This document shows, piece by piece, positions 57,781-64,000 of a stretch of 64,000 nt of DNA. The stretch lies in NCBI GenBank assembly GCA_003116995.1, contig BDSL01000035.1, forward strand, positions 744,001 through 808,000, in the 5' to 3' direction. Numbering within the stretch: position 1 is the stretch's first letter; every line of letters starts with the position of its first letter. Origin of the DNA: Yamagishiella unicocca. Lineage: Eukaryota > Chlorophyta > Chlorophyceae > Chlamydomonadales > Volvocaceae. The notes under the pieces are model-generated. The model was given only the letters and a program-made list of their open reading frames with translations, had not been told where the DNA came from and made no database searches. The position numbers were made by a program, and so were the translations under genes.

Positions 57781-60700
57781 CTAAGAACTGGTGACCCGGT
57801 CCATGCGCAACCAGCGGCCCTCGCTGTAGGTGTTGCCAGTGGACGTCATGTCTCCGACTAAGAAGAGCATGTAGTAACCGAAAGGGGCGACAGCGGGCTG
57901 GGAGGTGGGCGGCGCGCGAAGAATCGCGACACCGCCGCTAGCGGACACGACGGTCTACATGGGCGGGGGGCAGGCAGGCGGGGACCGCGCGGGTCGGCGT
58001 TACGCATTGATGCGGATGCGGATCGAACTACAGCTATAACCGTAGGTAGGGGCCAAGAATTGTGTACGCGAATGGGCGCAGGCAACACATCAGGACATAC
58101 AGCCGTACCCCCAGCAGTGACGACTCACCAGGAAGATGACACGTTGGTTCATGTTGATCGAGTGCGTGACGGCGCAGGGTGCCACCAGAGACGCACCGGT
58201 GATGTTGCCACCGTACGAGTAGCCCACCGAAAACGTCCTGCAGCAGTTAAAGTACGGCGAGTGTTTAGGAAGGTTGCCAACTAACATCCTACGTGATGCA
58301 ACCATCCTGCCTCGCGTTGCCGCCCCAGCCATCGATGTCATACAATGAATACCGATCCCTGCTGCAGCTATAGTGCCAAACGAAGTTCCCCGACCCCTGC
58401 TATAGCTATGATGGCCGACTATGGATCGATTCTCACATTCCGTGCTCGATGTCTGCTGGCGAGCTGGTGATGTTGGGCCGAATGACGGGCGGCGCTATCT
58501 CGTTGGGCATGCCCATTTGCATCCGGTATTCGTTGTCGCCATCGGGGCTCCTGCTGATGCCATTGGGCTGCGCGCGCATAGCGGACGATTGGGGCGAGTG
58601 TGGCGTTGAGGCGCGAATTCGGGACAGATGGATCGACGGTGGTAGGCACACAATCGAGCGATGCAGTAGTGGGTGGAGTCCTGGTCGACCATACATCCAG
58701 CTTGTTCCCGAGCACTCACCGTAGGCATGCCGCATGTGTCGCACCCAGCCACAAGCAGCCCTCCGGAAATGTCCAGGCACGCGGCGGAGTGGTACATACG
58801 GATGATGCCTGCAGGCAGACGTACGACAGCAGGCGGCGGCGCGAATGCTTGGGTTTCACTGGGCAGCGACCAGAGACGGAGGGTTGTTGATGCATGGAGA
58901 GAGGCATGTAGACAGACGGATTCGGGCTCATTGCAATGCACAGCACGCTACGGGGGCGAACGGACCCTTTGTTTGGCGACCGGCATCATCTTACCGACTG
59001 ATGCTGTCTCCGAGTAGCGCTGGCCGAGGGGCGCCTCGGGATCATACATGAGGGCCGTGGCCGCAGGGCGGATGGAGAGGTAGCTCGTGCCCTTCTTCCA
59101 GCCAGCGATGCCGTACTGCAGTAGCAGCCAGACAAATCGCAAATGGTTTATTAGGTTATTGTATTTCTCCATGTGTCAATGTGGGATTAGGACGGCAGAA
59201 CTGACAGCGTACTTGCGAAGGCTTGCAACGGTCAAGCTGGCATGGCCAGCAGTACGGCAACGGAAAATGGAGATAGCCAGCTGCGCCCTGGGGGATGTAC
59301 AGCGTTTACCGTAACATGTCACAAGCTGGGTGGATCCCAATGGCTGGATGGGTGCCAAGCGCGGCTGCCTAGTTCGCCGCGTCGCTGCTTGCGCTCACCT
59401 GGCCGCCACCGTGGTACAAAACCTTGCCGTTGGGGAGGACTGCGATGATGACGTGGCACGTCAAGGGAGCGGCAATGTTGGATAAGCAAAGCAATCGAGC
59501 AGTGCAAGGAGGCGAGGTTGCCCATCGACGCTCGTTCGGTCTGGATGGAGCCCAATGTAAAAAATAGTAGTAACTGTTACACTGACAAGTACTACTGTGT
59601 ACTGCGCCTAGGCGACCGATCCGAGCTGACTGCTCACCTGTCGCGTCGCCCATCACACGCCGGGAGTTGGCCATGCTCTCAATGATCCACCTGCGCACGT
59701 GCGTCCGGGGGCGCCGTACTCGTGATTTGGGGTTTATTCGACGCCGCACTCAGCACTCGGCTAGGGAGGATACATACCGGTAGATGATGAGCTGTGCAGG
59801 GTATGCAATCGCTACTGGGTGTACATGGTCCAGGATTGGACTGCGTATGTACGCATGCAAGCACACGCATGATATGCTACGAGAGTCACCCGCCGCACCC
59901 GCCGTTGCAGATGCCAGTCTCGCAATACCAGAAGTCCAGGCGGGCGCTGACAGAAGAGGCGCCGGTGTTGTAAATCGCGCCGTTGGGCTGGCACCATTAA
60001 GCGTGCGGAAACGGACGGCGGGATTGCAAAAAAGGGTAAGGAAGGTAGAGCGATTGGGACGGATAGCCGAGAAAGTGACGGAGCCGTAACGCTCCAAGCC
60101 TCAAAACGCGACGGCGATGTAAACATTCATCGTCGCTTGCCATTATTGCGAACCGCGACGCACACGTACCGCGCCACCGAAAATCATCAAGGTAAATGTG
60201 TTGTACTCTCCGGACGCGTCCGGCTTTAGCGCGTTGATGGCAATGGCCGACGTGCACTTGTACATGGTACGGAAGCTGCAGGACCGGGGGCGCGCGGGGG
60301 ACAGGACTGCATCTCAGGTGCCATGCAACGGCATAGGGGAAGATGATTGCAAAACACGCACGTATGCATGGCTAATTTGTCAGTGACGCGATAGCCCACA
60401 ACATGGACGGAAGCTTTACCCGTAGCTTCACGCGGGTGGCAGTACCGGCAACACGCATGTTATTAACTCACGGGAAAGCGGCGGGGAGCGGTGGCAGATC
60501 GGTAACGAGGTTCCAGTTCTTGTCCGTGATGCTGCCCGCTCGGTCACCCCACCACAGCACCTCGCCTGCAAGCGGAGCATGTTGGACACGTAGATGTAGG
60601 TAGGGCAGCATAAAGGCTAGCTAGTAAACAAGCGGCGCCAGTACGCGAATTAAGGGGCGCCTGAACGTGAAGGAACGTGAAGCAATTCCAGAAGCAATGA

Positions 60701-63176
60701 CAATCGTCGATTACACCACAAAGCGCACTCTTACACTGCCAGCAGCCGCAGCACGCACACATGGAGTGCAGGATGTCCAACGCAATCCAATGCCACATAC
60801 AGCAAGTCTTCGTAAACACAATCACTACTACAATTATCACACCCAACAAGCCGTAAGTAAGGGCCCCGTGCCAGCCTTACCGTGAGGGAGCTGAGTGATG
60901 AAAGGGAACCTGCGTACGACCAAAGGGGGGAGATCCAGCTGCCTTATTATGGGAGGCTGCGGTATGCTGCTGAGCAGGGGACACAGGAACGTTCGCCTAA
61001 ACTATTATGCAGGGTAAACGCTTATGCAAGTAATCGCCTACCAGTTGTATCCAGCAGCAACTTTGAAGGTTGTAGGCATTGTAATCGAAACGGTTCTGGC
61101 CGAGGGGTTCTTGGGGTCGAACAGCTCCGCGATTGGCGGTGGAGTCCCGCCGTCTGCAATCGGAGTGCCTCCCACGATGAGTACCTGCGGGTGGGTAGGC
61201 ATGAGGCAGCCGTCAGGCGCATGCGTGTGTGTTGATGAGCAGCTAGCTTTTCTTTTATGTTGAGGAGGTCCTCGTTCGCATTGAGACAAGCAAGTTTAAA
61301 ATCCTTACGTCCAAACATACGGCCCAACCAGTACCTGGACCTTGCTCTACATTGCTCTACCAATGAAGACACCAACAACCAGGCCAAGGCTGGTAGGGAT
61401 CCAGTAAATAGATCGGACTCACAAAAAGACAGCTGGTCCAGTACGCTCTAGCCAACGCCACCCACCTTGCCGTCATCCAAGCGGCACGGGGTTGCATACC
61501 ACCTGCAGGTCAGCAAGGTACGTCCACGCGTCAGAAGCAGGGTGGAATTAGGTTAACGATCCGAGGTGTGTTGGTGGCAGCGCTTGGCGTCCCTACATAC
61601 CTGTCGTACTGCATCCTGGTGAGGAAGGAGATCGTGTTGGTGGCATTGTCGTAGACCTGACGCACGGATGGGAGCGGCGGTTATTAGCATTATTGCATGT
61701 ATTTAACGGTGCGTGGTAACGATGACAAGTAGGGCTGCAAGGAAGACCCGTGTACGCGAGAAAAGGCTCTCTGGCTGATGGACTGCTTGCGTGGCCTGCA
61801 CTTGGTGTAAATACGAATGATCAAGTAAGGGACCACCTCGACTAATGCCGCCTGGGTGGTTGGTGCCACATTGTGGCAGTTACTACTCCTACTACAGCCG
61901 CCTACCGAGATGACGGCGCGGCCGTCCTGGAGCACTTGGTTGGCGTAGAAGCCGCCAACCAGGATAGGTCGGCCATCGGCCAAGATGAGGGGGCCGTTGC
62001 AAAAATGCTCATAGCCCGGGTTGATGAGGGTAGTCTGCGGGGCGTATGGCAGGTGATGGTGTGCAAGTAGTGGTCATGTGGATGCGGCAGCAGGTAGGGC
62101 CGTGCGCGCGAGGACAATGACCAACGTACGAGGACCGACATCATGCTTTCGGGCGAGGAGCGGGAAACCAGACACAACTGGCAGTTGTGAGTGCGTTTCC
62201 CAGCCGCGCACCTGCTGCTGCCTGCACGCGCAATGTAATTCACTGCGGCTATGCTACCAAGTAAGGTAAGGCAGCGGGAGCGCTATCTATCGTACTGAAT
62301 AAATATACTGAAATACTAATGGAGCACGAGAGCCGCACGCTGCGATGCCCTAAGGCTTGTGGCGATGGCCACACAATTCGCACCTCCTGAGTGTCCAGGT
62401 CAACGGTCCCAGCTGTCAGGGCGTGGGTGGAGTTGACAGCCCTGAAGGAGAGGAGGTACTTGCGCGTCAGGGGCTGGTTCGCCATACCGACTGCAATGAG
62501 AGGTGCGCGGAAGGGCAGCAGCTGGTAGTAGCCGGCGGGAGGGGGAGGCGGTGGGCTGGGCGGAGGGGACGGGGGCTTGGGAGGGTTGGGTGGCGGCGGC
62601 CTGGGTGACGGCGGCCTGGGAGGAGGCGACGGCGGCTTGGGGGGCGGGGAGGGCGGCGGCGGCGGCCGAGGCGGCGGCGACGGTGGCCTAGGAGAGGGGG
62701 GACGCGGTGACGGTGGCTTGGGGCTAGGCGGCCTTGGCGGGCTTGGCGGACTGGGCGGGCTTGGCGGACTGGGCGGCTCAGGGCTAGGCGGGCTGGGCGG
62801 GCTGGGCGGCTCAGGGCTGAGCGGCTCAGGGCTGAGCGGTTCGGGGCTGCCTGGAGGGGCGCCAACCTCCAGCTCCAGGCGCCTTTCAGAGGCCTGTAGG
62901 CAGCGCAGATAGGGGGGCAGGCGGCCCGCTATGTGTGACCCTAGCTAGGGGCCACGTCGGCCTGAAGAGGCTTTAGATCCTGCGGACAAGACACACCGCC
63001 TGGAGATGTTGCCCAGGACGTACCTTGCTGACGCCCGCTGTCACGTCCCCGAACTCGCGCGATGCGATCGCACTGGGTCGGCCAGTTGCGAGGTGCAGCA
63101 GGCAGCCGCACAGCAGCACCGATAGCAGGAAGGACGCCGCTGCGGCACCAGGCCGCAACGCACGACAAGTTCGCAT
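57781..63176 (-). CDS. Secreted copper-radical oxidase with Pro-rich hinge, copy 3
   Basis: Same 18-exon structure, signal peptide, hinge and complete copper-radical site as the genes at 43174 and 50485. The stop is TAG at 57781-57783. It is closest to copy 2: both share the shorter hinge, DPKNPSARTV, and the TCT-TAG ending. Private changes include a Pro-rich hinge codon change at about 62607 (gggtgacgg for gggggacgg) and a few substitutions in introns (for example near 60427 and 61219). I saw no inactivating change in the exons compared. With three intact copies, dosage or subtle specialisation are both possible; sequence alone cannot decide. Confidence 0.87.
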
Positions 63177-64000
63177 TGTTTCCAGGCCGATAAGATGCGT
63201 GGCGCAACGTCCCGGTGAGGTGCTGACGTGACCGGGGGAAAGCAGGGAACGGACGGGCGATCGAGCGCAGCTCCGCTTCCTTTGAGTCTTTTGTTTCAGA
63301 ACAGATTGCTATTTACAAGAACATGTACATAGATAACATGCCAAAACTATTGGTGGGCTTATATAGCGACTGCGGTAGGAATGATATGACCGCGTGTCGT
63401 GATCAACTTATTGCAACCGACTGCTTTGATAGGACCGTTGGCGGTCTCGTCGAGGCTGGAAAACGAGGCCTACCCGACTTGCCGACTCGTCGGCTTGCCA
63501 TGACTATCGGCAAATCCATATGCACTGCTTGCAAGAATTTCCGTAAACTTAAAATTGGAAAGGAGGTTTTGGGCTGTCCAATCCAGTGTAGCGGCGGAAA
63601 CATTTTGGATCCGCATTTCATCCCACCGCTTCGCAACAGGGCAAGCAGCCTCTCCAGCACTTGTCAGGTTCTTTATGCGGTCGGCATAGGGCTTGCAGCT
63701 GGCACGCGGTTGTTTCGACTCCCGTAAGATCTACCCACCATCACTAGTCCGGTTGATCTGCTGCCGCCGGACTGGCGCCTGGTCCTGTCGCCATACCTTA
63801 TTCAAGCATACTTACCTGGCCCGTTTCTCGAGGTGGTCCCCATGGCCTCGGTTACACGGTCGGACTTCGCCTTGCACTTTGCGAGGACCTTCCGTGGTCG
63901 GCCCTTCGGGTGTCCGGCAGGGCTAAATTTTTGTTAGGCTGAGGATCCGCGCACTGCGCGACCTCGGCACCCAGTCACAAAATAAGTTCCTCACGTTCTC
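63177..64000. other. Start of the spacer beyond oxidase copy 3
   Basis: It contains the copy-3 promoter, the ORF at 63323-63727 and the first 268 bases of a fourth unit. The final bases (aataagttcctcacg) differ from units 2 and 3 (aataagctctgtacc). Confidence 0.5.
63323..63727 (+). CDS. Hypothetical 134-residue ORF in the array spacer (unit 3)
   Basis: Same protein as the ORF at 56021-56425. No domain is recognised and coding status is doubtful. Confidence 0.2.
   Translation: MYIDNMPKLLVGLYSDCGRNDMTACRDQLIATDCFDRTVGGLVEAGKRGLPDLPTRRLAMTIGKSICTACKNFRKLKIGKEVLGCPIQCSGGNILDPHFIPPLRNRASSLSSTCQVLYAVGIGLAAGTRLFRLP

Larger units (their letters stand above)
41785..64000. repeat. Tandem array of about 7.3-kb units, each with a copper-radical oxidase gene
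   Basis: Using the anchor acccaccatc as an arbitrary phase, units run 41785-49125 (7,341 bases), 49126-56430 (7,305), 56431-63732 (7,302) and 63733 to the window end (partial). Exons, introns and spacers are all repeated head to tail. Units 2 and 3 differ only by scattered substitutions and small indels. Unit 1 matches them closely over the gene, but its 3' spacer (about 41990-43000) is clearly diverged, with its own 34-bp duplication. Left of 41785 only a diverged trace of the unit remains. The last 15 or so bases of the window depart from units 2 and 3, so the array could end there or continue with a unit-1-like spacer. Confidence 0.95.

Overview
This is nuclear DNA of a volvocine green alga (Chlamydomonas / Gonium / Volvox type); the species cannot be fixed from the sequence. 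The signs are very high GC in coding DNA, many short GT-AG introns ending in GCAG, TGTAA polyadenylation signals, long CAG/Gln, Ala and Gly runs, and an extracellular (Ser-Pro-Pro)n hinge of the kind found in volvocine cell-wall glycoproteins. Most genes had to be assembled exon by exon; those described as phase-checked have intron phases that agree at every resolved junction.

Layout. (1) 1-7859, minus: a giant low-complexity protein (poly-Gln N-terminus, Lys/Glu-rich core) that runs off the left end. (2) 9188-9820, plus: the catalytic subunit of the NatB N-terminal acetyltransferase. (3) 11520-17005, minus: a calcium-dependent protein kinase with four EF-hands, 13 exons resolved, N-terminus not found. 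(4) 19126-19727, minus, a small Gln/Pro-rich protein, divergent from (5) 19948-about 21629, plus, an ISD11/LYRM4-type LYR protein for mitochondrial Fe-S assembly. (6) 21938-23518, plus: a protein with a UBA-like segment and a ubiquitin-interacting motif. (7) 25164-30419, plus: a complete 10-exon CASP golgin. (8) 32438-about 38792, plus: a secreted or membrane receptor-like protein with a Cys-rich/PAN-like and LRR ectodomain, then about six membrane spans that resemble XK-related scramblases, then a long Ser/Pro/Ala tail.

From about 41785 to the window end lies a tandem array of three complete units of about 7.3 kb and the start of a fourth. Each unit carries, on the minus strand, an 18-exon gene for a secreted copper-radical oxidase (glyoxal/galactose oxidase type, AA5) with an N-terminal signal peptide and a Pro-rich hinge. 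Units 2 and 3 are almost identical, including introns and spacers, while unit 1 has diverged, mostly in the 3' spacer. The recent amplification of this extracellular-matrix oxidase is the most striking feature of the window.

The single-copy genes (NatB, ISD11, CASP, CDPK) are unrelated housekeeping or signalling functions; no operon-like logic is expected. The oxidase array and the LRR/multi-span protein both point to cell-surface or extracellular-matrix functions. No tRNA, rRNA, CRISPR array or intact transposon was recognised.
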